A DNA stretch of 64,000 bases from Streptomyces sp. NRRL F-5727 (GTDB lineage Bacteria > Actinomycetota > Actinomycetes > Streptomycetales > Streptomycetaceae): contig NZ_JOGX01000008.1 in the NCBI RefSeq assembly GCF_000719555.1, forward strand, positions 1-64,000, written 5' to 3'. The notes below the pieces were generated by a model. The model saw nothing but the letters and a program-made list of their open reading frames with translations. It was not told where the DNA came from and did no database searches. The translations under genes and the position numbers were made by a program. Below are positions 1-6,964 of this stretch, one piece after another (position 1 is the stretch's first letter; the number at the start of each line of letters is the position of its first letter).

Positions 1-1
1 C

Positions 2-100
2 TACCCCGTCGAGCGCATGATGCGCGACGCCAAGATCACCCAGATCTACGAAGGCACCAACCAGGTCCAGCGCATCGTCATGGCCCGCAACCTCCCGTAA
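2..100 (+). CDS. acyl-CoA dehydrogenase, C-terminal end only (cut by window edge)
   Basis: Only the last 32 codons are inside the window. They read [18 protein letters not shown] followed by [14 protein letters not shown], which is the hallmark C-terminus of acyl-CoA dehydrogenases: the EGTNxxQ segment closes over the FAD and the Arg-rich helix follows. The TAA stop lies 29 bases before etfB on the same strand. The enzyme probably passes electrons to the ETF encoded next. Substrate specificity cannot be judged from this piece. Confidence 0.9.
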   Translation, partial: YPVERMMRDAKITQIYEGTNQVQRIVMARNLP

Positions 101-129
101 CCCCACCCCTCGTCGAAAGGAGCCAGGCC

Positions 130-918
130 GTGACCCTGAGGATCGCTGTCTGTGTGAAGTACGTTCCCGACGCCACCGGCGACCGCGGTTTCGCGGACGA
201 CCTGACCGTCGACCGCGACGAGGTCGACGGCCTCCTCTCGGAGCTCGACGAGTACGCGGTCGAGCAGGCGCTGCGGATCTCCGAGGAGGCCGACGACGCC
301 GAGGTCACCGTCGTGACGGTCGGCCCGGACGACGCCAAGGACGCCCTGCGCAAGGCGCTGTCGATGGGCGCCGACAAGGCCGTCCACGTCAACGACGAGG
401 CCATCCACGGCTCCGACGTCATCGCCACCTCGGCGGTCCTCGCCAAGGCCCTGGAGAAGACCGGTTTCGACCTGGTCGTCTGCGGCATGGCCTCGACCGA
501 CGGCACCATGGGCGTGCTGCCCGCGCTCCTCGCCGAGCGGCTGGGCGTGCCCCAGGCCACGCTCCTCTCCGAGGTCTCGGTGGACGGCGGCCTCGTGAAG
601 GGCCGCCGGGACGGCGACGCCGCCACCGAGCTCGTCGAGGCCCCGCTGCCGGCCGTCGTCTCGGTCACCGACCAGTCCGGCGAGGCCCGCTACCCCTCCT
701 TCAAGGGGATCATGGCCGCCAAGAAGAAGCCGGTCGAGGAGCTGGAGCTCGACGACCTGGACATCGACGAGGACGAGGTCGGCCTGGCCGGCTCCTGGAC
801 CCTGGTCGAGTCGGCGGACGCCCGCCCGGCCCGCACGCAGGGCACGATCGTCACGAACGAGGACGGCGACGGCGGCAAGCAGCTGGCCGCCTTCCTCGCC
901 GCCCAGAAGTTCATCTGA
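130..918 (+). CDS. etfB: electron transfer flavoprotein beta subunit
   Basis: This 262-residue protein is the usual length for EtfB. It starts on GTG after an AAAGGAG ribosome site. The N-terminus (IAVCVKYVPDA) is the typical ETF beta opening. The middle holds TVGPDDAKDALRKALSMGADKAVHV and the ADP/AMP-binding signature region GMASTDGTMGVLPALLAERLG. With EtfA it forms the FAD heterodimer that collects electrons from acyl-CoA dehydrogenases and delivers them to ETF-quinone oxidoreductase. The gene lies 33 bases before etfA, so the two are almost certainly cotranscribed. Two acyl-CoA dehydrogenase genes sit nearby. Confidence 0.97.
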   Translation: MTLRIAVCVKYVPDATGDRGFADDLTVDRDEVDGLLSELDEYAVEQALRISEEADDAEVTVVTVGPDDAKDALRKALSMGADKAVHVNDEAIHGSDVIATSAVLAKALEKTGFDLVVCGMASTDGTMGVLPALLAERLGVPQATLLSEVSVDGGLVKGRRDGDAATELVEAPLPAVVSVTDQSGEARYPSFKGIMAAKKKPVEELELDDLDIDEDEVGLAGSWTLVESADARPARTQGTIVTNEDGDGGKQLAAFLAAQKFI

Positions 919-951
919 CCGCCCGTCACCCCACCTCAGGAGCAAGGAATC

Positions 952-1908
952 ATGGCTGAGATCCTGGTTCTCGTGGACCACGCCGACGGTGCGGTCCGCA
1001 AGCCGGCCCTCGAACTGCTCACCCTGGCCCGCCGCCTGGGCGAGCCGTCCGCGGTCGTCCTCGGCGCCGGCGAGGCCGCGGCCTCCGTCGCCGCCACCGC
1101 CGCCGAGTACGGCGCCGCCACCGTCTACGTGGCCGACGGCGCCGAGTTCGCCGAGCAGCTCGTCGTCCCCAAGGTCGACGCGCTCACCCAGATCGCGAAG
1201 GAGAAGGAGGTGGCCGCCGTCCTGGTGACCTCCTCCGGCGAGGGCAAGGAGATCGCGGCCCGCGTCGCGCTCCGCCTCGGCTCCGGTCTCATCACCGACG
1301 CCGTCGACCTGGAGGCCGGCGCCGAGGGCCCGGTCGCCACGCAGTCGGTCTTCGCCGCCTCGTACACGACCAGGTCCCGCGTCTCGCACGGCGTCCCGGT
1401 CATCACCGTCAAGCCGAACTCCGCCGCCCCGGAGGCCGCCCCGGCCGCCGGCACGGTCGAGAACGTCGCCGTCGCCTTCACCGGCAACGCGGCCCGGGTC
1501 GTCGCCCGCACCGCGCGGGTCTCCACCGGCCGCCCGGAGCTGACCGAGTCCGCGATCGTGGTCTCCGGCGGCCGCGGTGTCGGCGCCGCCGAGGGCTTCG
1601 AGGTCGTCGAGAAGCTGGCCGACTCGCTCGGCGCGGCCGTCGGCGCCTCCCGCGCCGCGGTGGACGCCGGCTGGTACCCGCACTCCAACCAGGTCGGCCA
1701 GACCGGCAAGCAGGTCTCGCCGCAGCTGTACGTCGCGGCGGGCATCTCCGGCGCGATCCAGCACCGGGCCGGCATGCAGACGTCGAAGACGATCGTCGCG
1801 GTCAACAAGGACCCCGAGGCCCCGATCTTCGACCTGGTCGACTACGGCGTGGTCGGCGACCTCTTCGAGGTGCTGCCGCAGCTCACCGAGGAGATCGGCT
1901 CGCGCTGA
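952..1908 (+). CDS. etfA: electron transfer flavoprotein alpha subunit
   Basis: This is a 318-residue EtfA. The N-terminal domain (residues 1-190) opens with AEILVLVDHADG. The C-terminal FAD domain holds VVSGGRGVG, GASRAAVDAGWYPHSNQVGQTG, the core QLYVAAGISGAIQH and the end motif VAVNKDPEAPIFDLVDYGVVGD. These are the canonical residues that bind the isoalloxazine and ADP parts of FAD. An AGGAGCAAGGA ribosome site precedes the ATG. The gene is followed closely by a strong hairpin terminator, which makes etfB-etfA the end of its transcription unit. Confidence 0.97.
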   Translation: MAEILVLVDHADGAVRKPALELLTLARRLGEPSAVVLGAGEAAASVAATAAEYGAATVYVADGAEFAEQLVVPKVDALTQIAKEKEVAAVLVTSSGEGKEIAARVALRLGSGLITDAVDLEAGAEGPVATQSVFAASYTTRSRVSHGVPVITVKPNSAAPEAAPAAGTVENVAVAFTGNAARVVARTARVSTGRPELTESAIVVSGGRGVGAAEGFEVVEKLADSLGAAVGASRAAVDAGWYPHSNQVGQTGKQVSPQLYVAAGISGAIQHRAGMQTSKTIVAVNKDPEAPIFDLVDYGVVGDLFEVLPQLTEEIGSR

Positions 1909-1925
1909 CGCCGTCGGACACGACG

Positions 1926-1954
1926 AAGGGGGTGGCACTCTGTGCCACCCCCTT
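1926..1954. terminator. bidirectional hairpin terminator after etfA
   Basis: Two perfectly complementary 13-base arms (AAGGGGGTGGCAC and its complement) enclose a 3-base TCT loop. A short T run follows on the plus strand and an A/T start on the other. It lies 17 bases after the etfA stop and 24 bases after the stop of the convergent DUF35 gene, so it can end both transcripts. Its core GGCACTCTGTGCC also matches the palindrome found twice more around the neighbouring TetR gene. Confidence 0.85.
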
Positions 1955-1978
1955 TCTCCTGTCTCCGGGCCCTCGGGG

Positions 1979-2362
1979 TCAGATCCAGCCGTCCAGCGGG
2001 ACCTCCTCGCAGAGCCGGACGACCGGCCGGCGCCCGGTGTCGGCGGCGCTCGCGAGCTTGACCCGGACGCCCGGGCGCACGGCGTGCGGCGGCCCGTCGA
2101 CCCGGCAGCGGACCACGAAGCCCTCGGCCATGTGGACCGGCCAGAGGTCGGCCTCGGCGGCGGTGTGGGCCCTGCGGACGGTGATCACGCCCTCCCCCTC
2201 GCTGAGTTGGGGGGACAGGTCGGTCGACCCGCAGGTCGGACAGAGCAGGCGCTGGAAGGTGGTGGTGTGGCACCAGGCGCAGCGCTGGAAGTAGAGATCG
2301 GTGCCGGCGGCCGATTCCTCGGTCCGGACGGCGCCGGGGGTCCTCAGTCCCGTGTGGAACAC
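1979..2362 (-). CDS. Zn-ribbon/OB-fold protein, DUF35 family (acyl-CoA-associated)
   Basis: The predicted protein has 127 residues. It begins with a rubredoxin-like zinc ribbon (CAWC ... CPTCG) followed by an OB-fold half (VITVRRAHTAA, GFVVRCRVDGPP, GVRVKL). This is the layout of DUF35 proteins, which pair with thiolase-like or acyl-CoA enzymes and bind CoA. I chose a GTG start because GAGGAG lies 8 bases before it; an upstream open frame exists but has no good ribosome site. No thiolase partner is visible next to it. A TGGCACTCAGTGCCA palindrome lies about 50 bases upstream, which suggests control by the adjacent TetR protein. Confidence 0.8.
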   Translation of the reverse strand: MFHTGLRTPGAVRTEESAAGTDLYFQRCAWCHTTTFQRLLCPTCGSTDLSPQLSEGEGVITVRRAHTAAEADLWPVHMAEGFVVRCRVDGPPHAVRPGVRVKLASAADTGRRPVVRLCEEVPLDGWI

Positions 2363-2412
2363 GATGCCTTCTCCTCGCACTCGGCGGCTCGACCGTGCTG
2401 GAGCCCAAGATA

Positions 2413-2427
2413 TGGCACTCAGTGCCA
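2413..2427. promoter_or_regulatory. operator-like palindrome upstream of DUF35 gene
   Basis: TGGCACTCAGTGCCA is a perfect 7+1+7 palindrome 51-65 bases upstream of the DUF35 start codon and 48 bases downstream of the TetR stop. The GGCACTCNGTGCC core recurs at 3234-3246, upstream of the TetR gene itself. Two promoter-proximal copies flanking a TetR gene are the usual sign of that regulator's operator; binding is inferred. Confidence 0.6.
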
Positions 2428-2474
2428 GCAAAGAAAGACCTGAGTTCCCTCAATTCGAGATACTGAGATCCCTC

Positions 2475-3200
2475 TCAGCTCTGGTCGAGGCTCGACTCCA
2501 CCTCGCGCACCACGCGCCACATCGGCGTGGACCGCTTGGTGATGACGACGACCACGTCGTCGGCCCCCTCCGCCGCGTCGCCGCCGGCGCCGGCCGGCGC
2601 GTCCGGGCTCCAGGTGGCGCGGACGAACTCCAGGGCGCGGTCCACCTCTTCCAGCGGGTCGCCCTCGCCGCCCGAGCGCAGCCAGTGCCGCAGGGCGTGG
2701 TTGTGGGCGGCGACGACGGCCGCGGCGGCCACGTTGGCGCGCAGCGTGCCGTCCCTGCGGTCGGCCCAGCGGCCCCTCAGGTAGTCGCCGAGGGTCTTCT
2801 CGTACCGCCAGACGACGGAGAGCTCGTAGGTGCGCAGCCCGGCGACCTCACGGGTCAGCCGGTAGCGCTGGACGGAGAAGGTGGGGTTCTCGGCGTACAT
2901 CCGCATGACCAGGCGGGCGGCGTCGCAGACCCGGACCATGGGGTCGTCGGTGTCGGCGCTGGCGGCGAGGAAGCGGGTCATGTCGTCGAGGCACTGCTCG
3001 TGGTCGGGGAAGACCACGTCCTCCTTCGACGGGAAGTAGCGGAAGAAGGAGCGCCGCCCGACGCCCGCCAGGGAGACGATGTCGTCGACGGTGGTCTGCT
3101 CGTAGCCCCGCTCCAGGAAGAGCTGGAAGGCCGCGGCGATGAGGGAGTCGCGCATCGCGGGCTTCGGAGAGGTCCGGGGGTTCGTCGCCGCTGCTGCCAT
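2475..3200 (-). CDS. TetR/AcrR-family transcriptional regulator
   Basis: This 241-residue protein carries a clear TetR helix-turn-helix at residues 17-62 (LIAAAFQLFLERGYEQTTVDDIVSLAG and VGRRSFFRYFPSKEDVV). A variable all-helical ligand domain follows, then an acidic Gly/Ala-rich linker and a C-terminal tail. It lies between an HSD10-like dehydrogenase gene and a DUF35 gene on the same strand. Matching palindromes stand just before its own start and before the DUF35 gene. The likely effector is an acyl-CoA or related lipid metabolite, but this is inferred only from the neighbours. Confidence 0.9.
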   Translation of the reverse strand: MAAAATNPRTSPKPAMRDSLIAAAFQLFLERGYEQTTVDDIVSLAGVGRRSFFRYFPSKEDVVFPDHEQCLDDMTRFLAASADTDDPMVRVCDAARLVMRMYAENPTFSVQRYRLTREVAGLRTYELSVVWRYEKTLGDYLRGRWADRRDGTLRANVAAAAVVAAHNHALRHWLRSGGEGDPLEEVDRALEFVRATWSPDAPAGAGGDAAEGADDVVVVITKRSTPMWRVVREVESSLDQS

Positions 3201-3232
3201 GGCACGAACCTAACACCGGTGACGCCTCCGTG

Positions 3233-3247
3233 CGGCACTCGGTGCCG
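3233..3247. promoter_or_regulatory. operator-like palindrome upstream of TetR gene
   Basis: CGGCACTCGGTGCCG lies 33-47 bases upstream of the TetR start codon and shares the GGCACTCNGTGCC core with the copies at 1934-1946 and 2414-2426. A fourth near-copy in inverted orientation (3257-3269, one mismatch) follows 10 bases later. This arrangement fits autoregulation by the TetR protein. Confidence 0.6.
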
Positions 3248-3268
3248 GAATTCTCCGGCACCGAGTGC
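3235..3268. terminator. long inverted repeat, possible terminator of the HSD10-like gene
   Basis: Two perfect 15-base arms (GCACTCGGTGCCGGA and complement) flank a 4-base ATTC loop. It lies 20 bases past the stop of the dehydrogenase gene and 35 bases before the TetR start, all on the minus strand. It could terminate the upstream transcript. Because each arm contains an operator-like box, it could equally be a paired operator. Confidence 0.5.
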
Positions 3269-3287
3269 TCTACCGAGGCGGGATGCG

Positions 3288-4049
3288 TCAGCGGGCGGAC
3301 ATCCGCAGTGCGCCGTCCATCCGGATCGTCTCGCCGTTGAGGTAGTCGTGCTCGGCGATCATCGTGATCAGGCGGGCGTACTCCTCCGGCTGGGCGAGGC
3401 GCTGCGGGAAGGTGACGCTCGCGGCGAGCCCGGCCCGGATCTCCTCGCTGAAACCCGCCATCATCGGGGTGTCGACGATGCCGGGGGCGACCGTGACGAC
3501 CCGGATGCCGAACTGGGCGAGGTCGCGGGCGGCCGTGATGGTCATGCCGGCGACTCCGGCCTTGGAGGCGGCGTAGGCGATCTGCCCGACCTGGCCCTCG
3601 AAGGCGGCGATCGAGGCGGTGTTGACGACGAGGCCGCGCTGGCCGTGCGCGTCGGGCTCGTGCCGGGCGATGGCCTCCGCGGCGAGCCGCATCACGTTGA
3701 ACGTGCCGATCAGGTTGACGTTCACGACGGTACGGAACAGGTCGAGGTCGTGCGGGCCCTTGCGGCCCAGCACCCGGGCCGAGGGCGCGATCCCCGCGCA
3801 GTTGACGGCGAGCCGCAGCTCGGCCCCGTCGGCGTCGATCGCGGCGAGCGCGGCACGGACCTGGTCCTCGTCGGTCACGTCGGCGGCGATCAGCCGGACG
3901 CCCTCCGGGAGCGCCCCGGCGGCGGCGACGGCCTTCTCCAGGTCGAGCCCGTAGACCGTGGCGCCGCGCGCGGCGAGCGCGGCGGCGGTGGCGGCGCCGA
4001 GCCCGGAAGCGGCGCCGGTGACGAGAGCGGCGGAGCCGGCGATGTCCAT
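3288..4049 (-). CDS. 3-hydroxyacyl-CoA dehydrogenase of the SDR family (HSD10-like)
   Basis: The 253-residue protein is a classical short-chain dehydrogenase. It has the NAD-binding TGAASGLG near residue 11, the acidic D at the end of beta-2 (YGLDLEKA), VNCAGIAPS, the catalytic Ser in NTASIAAFEGQVGQ and the YAASKAG active site. The FEGQVGQIAYAASK stretch and the LNGETIRMDGALRM end closely follow type 2 hydroxyacyl-CoA/HSD17B10 enzymes, which oxidise 3-hydroxyacyl-CoA in beta-oxidation or isoleucine breakdown. The ATG has a GAGGAG site. It fits the acyl-CoA dehydrogenase and ETF neighbours. Confidence 0.88.
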   Translation of the reverse strand: MDIAGSAALVTGAASGLGAATAAALAARGATVYGLDLEKAVAAAGALPEGVRLIAADVTDEDQVRAALAAIDADGAELRLAVNCAGIAPSARVLGRKGPHDLDLFRTVVNVNLIGTFNVMRLAAEAIARHEPDAHGQRGLVVNTASIAAFEGQVGQIAYAASKAGVAGMTITAARDLAQFGIRVVTVAPGIVDTPMMAGFSEEIRAGLAASVTFPQRLAQPEEYARLITMIAEHDYLNGETIRMDGALRMSAR

Positions 4050-4332
4050 GGAACTCCTCGTTCGTGTCGTGCGGGTGACCCTGCCGGCGGGTTGGCCGCC
4101 GGACCGGGGGCGCGTCCCCGCGGGGGACCGCGCGGTCTGCGCGATCTGCGCCGCCACCATAGAACCCCGGACGCGGGGGCGGCGGGACAGGGGTCATCCG
4201 ATCGGCGGACCCTTGCGTCCACCGTTCCGCGCGCGGCCCGCAGCCGGTGCGCCGACCGCCGGGGCCCGGATCGGCGCCCAGGATGAAGCGTCAGTCGATC
4301 TTCGTCCCCGAACCCCCTGGAGCGGAAGCCCC

Positions 4333-4890
4333 ATGAAGCACGTGAAGAAGGCCCACCGGACCCGTCTGACGACCGGTGGCGCGGTCGTCGCCCTCGGCCT
4401 GGCGGGGGTCGGCGCCTACTCCGCGAGCGCCGGCGGCGGCCAGGACGCCGCCCCCGCGACCGTCGCCGAGGCCACGAGCGGGCACACGACCGCCACCACC
4501 CGCCTGACCGTCGCCGCGGCGACGAGGGCGGCCCGGGCGGCGCTGGACGCGGCCGAGGCGGAGGACCAGCGCGTCACGGTCGCGGTCGTCGACCGCGACG
4601 GCAACCCGCTCGTCACCCTGCGCGGCGACGGGGCGGGCCCGCAGTCCCCCGGGTCGGCGGAGCGGAAGGCGTACACGGCGGTGGCGTGGAACGCCCCGAC
4701 CTCGGTCCTCGCCGGCCGCCTGGCCCAGGCGCCGAACCTGAAGGACGTCCCCGGCACCCTCTTCCTCGCCGGCGGCACCCCGGTCACCGCGCAGGGCGCC
4801 CCGATCGCGGGCATCGGCGTGGCGGGCGCCCCCTCGGGCGACCTGGACGAGAAGTTCGCCCGCGCGGGCGCGGCGGCCCTGGAGAAGTAG
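4333..4890 (+). CDS. secreted heme-binding protein of the GlcG/HbpS family
   Basis: This 185-residue protein has a Sec-type signal: a Lys/Arg start, the hydrophobic run VVALGLAGVGAYSASA and cleavage near residue 35. The mature part follows GlcG/HbpS (DUF336) proteins: LTVAAATRAARAALDAAEAEDQRVTVAVVDRDGNPLV, then ERKAYTAVAWNAPT and a Gly-rich GTPVTAQGAPIAGIGVAGAPSGDLDEK segment. In Streptomyces reticuli HbpS binds heme and modulates the SenS/SenR two-component system, but no such system is adjacent here. The function is therefore given at family level. Confidence 0.8.
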   Translation: MKHVKKAHRTRLTTGGAVVALGLAGVGAYSASAGGGQDAAPATVAEATSGHTTATTRLTVAAATRAARAALDAAEAEDQRVTVAVVDRDGNPLVTLRGDGAGPQSPGSAERKAYTAVAWNAPTSVLAGRLAQAPNLKDVPGTLFLAGGTPVTAQGAPIAGIGVAGAPSGDLDEKFARAGAAALEK

Positions 4891-4919
4891 TAGTCCGCAC
4901 CGGCCCGGAACGCGCCGAA

Positions 4920-4960
4920 CCCCGGTGCGCCTGAAACGGGGGAACACAGGCGTACCGGGG
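4920..4960 (+). terminator. stem-loop terminator after the HbpS-like gene
   Basis: CCCCGGTGCGCCTG pairs with CAGGCGTACCGGGG across a 13-base loop, with one G-T wobble. It begins 30 bases past the stop codon and is followed by less structured sequence before the convergent acyl-CoA dehydrogenase gene. It has no clear U run, as is common for streptomycete terminators. Confidence 0.6.
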
Positions 4961-5037
4961 TGGCGGTCCCGAGCATACGCCCGAAATGGTTCAACACGAA
5001 ATCACTACGGGACCACCACCGCCTCCCGCCGCGACCG

Positions 5038-6192
5038 CTACTTCTCCGGGCGGGCCAGTCCGCGGCTGATGACCAGCCGCTGGATCTGGTTGGTGCCCTC
5101 GAAGATCTGCATGATCTTCGCCTCGCGCATGTAGCGCTCGACCGGGAAGTCGCGGGTGTAGCCGTAGCCGCCGAGGACCTGGACGGCGTCCGTGGTGACC
5201 TTCATGGCGGTGTCGGTGGCGATCAGCTTGGCCGCGCTGGCCTGGCGGCTGAAGGGGCGGCCGAGGTCGCGGCGGCGGGCCGCGTCCAGGTAGGTGGCGC
5301 GGGCCGCGTCGACGGCCGCGGCCATGTCGGCGAGGAGGAAGCCGAGGCCCTGGTGGTCGACGATCCGGCGGCCGAAGGTGGTGCGCTCGTTGGCGTAGTC
5401 GACGGCGGCGTTCAGGGCGGCCTGGGCCAGGCCGGTGGCGCAGGCGGCGATGCCGAGGCGGCCGTTGTCGAGCGCGCTGAAGGCGATCTGGAGGCCCTGG
5501 CCCTCGGTGCCGACGAGCCGGTCCTCCTCGATGAGGGCGCCGTCCCAGTAGGCGGAGGTGGTGGGGACCGCCTGGAGGCCCATCTTGCGCTCGGGGGCGC
5601 CGAAGGAGAGGCCCTCGGCCTCGCCGGGGGCGAGGAAGCAGGAGACGCCGTGGCTGCCGGGGGCGGTGCGGGCGAAGAGGGCGTAGAAGCCGGCCCGGCC
5701 GCCGTGGGTGATCCACGCCTTGGTGCCGGTGATCCGGTAGCCGCTGCCGTCCTCCTGGCGCTCCGCCTTGCAGGCGAGGGCGGCGGCGTCGGAGCCGGCC
5801 TGCGGCTCGGAGAGGCTGTAGCCGCCGACGAGCCGGCCCTCCAGCATCGACGGCAGCCAGCGCTCCTTCTGCGCCTCGGTGCCGAAGGCGTACAGCGGGT
5901 GGCAGGCGAGGGTGTGGACGCTGGTGGCGACCGCGACGGCCGCCCAGCGGGCCGCCAGCTCCTCCAGGACCTGCAGGTAGACCTCGTACGGCTGGCCGCC
6001 GCCGCCGTACTCCTCGGGGTACGCGAGGCCGAGCAGACCGGCCCGGCCCAGGGTGGCGAAGAGCCCCTCGGGATAGGTCTCGGCCGCCTCGTGTGCGTCC
6101 ACCCGGGGCGAGAGCTCGTTGTCGGCGATCTCCCGGGTGAGGGCGATGAGGTCCGCCGCCTCGGGGGTGGGGAGCAGGCGGTCGACATCCAT
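5038..6192 (-). CDS. acyl-CoA dehydrogenase
   Basis: This 384-residue protein is full length for the family. Visible motifs are the FAD/substrate segment YSLSEPQAGSDAAAL (residues about 128-142), ITGTKAWITHGG, the DNGRLGIAACATGLAQAAL helix and QVLGGYGYTRDFPVERYMREAKIMQIFEGTNQIQR near the end. It oxidises an acyl-CoA to the enoyl-CoA and gives electrons to ETF. The ATG has a GGAG site 5 bases upstream. The gene is divergent from a TetR gene, and a GGTACT-based palindrome lies in the 116-base gap, so the TetR protein probably represses it. Confidence 0.93.
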   Translation of the reverse strand: MDVDRLLPTPEAADLIALTREIADNELSPRVDAHEAAETYPEGLFATLGRAGLLGLAYPEEYGGGGQPYEVYLQVLEELAARWAAVAVATSVHTLACHPLYAFGTEAQKERWLPSMLEGRLVGGYSLSEPQAGSDAAALACKAERQEDGSGYRITGTKAWITHGGRAGFYALFARTAPGSHGVSCFLAPGEAEGLSFGAPERKMGLQAVPTTSAYWDGALIEEDRLVGTEGQGLQIAFSALDNGRLGIAACATGLAQAALNAAVDYANERTTFGRRIVDHQGLGFLLADMAAAVDAARATYLDAARRRDLGRPFSRQASAAKLIATDTAMKVTTDAVQVLGGYGYTRDFPVERYMREAKIMQIFEGTNQIQRLVISRGLARPEK

Positions 6193-6216
6193 GGCGACTC
6201 CATCGGCGCGCGAAAC

Positions 6217-6242
6217 GGTACTTGGACTGGTACTCCAGTACC
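6217..6242. promoter_or_regulatory. candidate TetR operator between acyl-CoA dehydrogenase and its regulator
   Basis: The 26-base stretch holds a GGTACT direct copy and then GGTACT-CC-AGTACC, a 6+2+6 palindrome. It lies 25-50 bases from the acyl-CoA dehydrogenase start and about 70 bases from the TetR start, inside the divergent promoter region. Position and symmetry suggest an operator for the adjacent TetR protein. Confidence 0.55.
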
Positions 6243-6308
6243 GCTAAAAATAGCGCATGCGTGCGCGGAGGGAACCCCTTCCGGCAGGTGGCCCGGCATA
6301 CTGTTCGG

Positions 6309-6914
6309 GTGATCGAGACCTCCGCCGCCGACACCCCGAAGCTCACGGGGCGCGGAGCGGCGCGCCGTTCCGCCCTCTTCGAGGACCTCGTCGCCCTGCT
6401 CGTCGGCGAGGGCTTCGCCCAGCTGACCCTGGACGACCTCGCGGCCCGGCTGCACTGCTCCAAGCGCACCCTGTACGGCCTGGCCGGCAGCAAGGAGCAG
6501 CTGGTCCGGGCGGCCGTCGTGCACTACTTCCGGCGCGCCACCACCCGCGTCGAGGCGGTCCTCGCCGCCGCGAGCGGGCCCGCCGAGCGGCTCGCCGCCT
6601 ATCTGCGGGCCGTCTCCGCCGAGCTGGCACCGGTCTCCCCGCAGTTCTTCGACGACGTCGCCGCGTTCGAACCGGCCGCGGAGGTGTACGAGCGGAACAC
6701 CCGGGCCGCCGCCGGCCGGGTGCAGCAGCTCATCGAGGAGGGCGTCACCGCCGGCGTCTTCCGGGAGGTCCACGTCGCCTTCGCCGCCGACGTCATCGCC
6801 TCCGTGATGGTCCGCATCCAGCGGCGGCAGGTGGCCGCGTCCACCGGCCTCGCGGACGCCGAGGCGTACGACCAGCTGGCCGAGCTGCTGCTCAGCGGGC
6901 TGCGCCGGACCTGA
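6309..6914 (+). CDS. TetR-family transcriptional regulator
   Basis: The 201-residue protein has an N-terminal helix-turn-helix (ALFEDLVALLVGEGFAQLTLDDLAARLHCSKRTLYGLAGSKEQL). Its C-terminal domain resembles the TetR_C_33-like ligand domains (VSPQFFDDVAAFEPAAEVYERN). I place the start at GTG 6309. No Shine-Dalgarno is seen, and a TACTGT -10-like hexamer ends 4 bases before this codon, so a leaderless message is likely. The gene is divergent from the acyl-CoA dehydrogenase gene and probably controls it. Confidence 0.85.
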   Translation: MIETSAADTPKLTGRGAARRSALFEDLVALLVGEGFAQLTLDDLAARLHCSKRTLYGLAGSKEQLVRAAVVHYFRRATTRVEAVLAAASGPAERLAAYLRAVSAELAPVSPQFFDDVAAFEPAAEVYERNTRAAAGRVQQLIEEGVTAGVFREVHVAFAADVIASVMVRIQRRQVAASTGLADAEAYDQLAELLLSGLRRT

Positions 6915-6964
6915 GGCGGCCACCGGATGCACCGCCCGACCGACCACTACCGCGAGGGGCCCCA

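Noticed and set aside
1577..2453. Long open frames opposite and across etfA and the DUF35 gene
   Set aside because: They are GC-rich shadow frames with Arg/Ala/Pro-rich translations, no ribosome site and no recognisable domain, while etfA and DUF35 have clear motifs.
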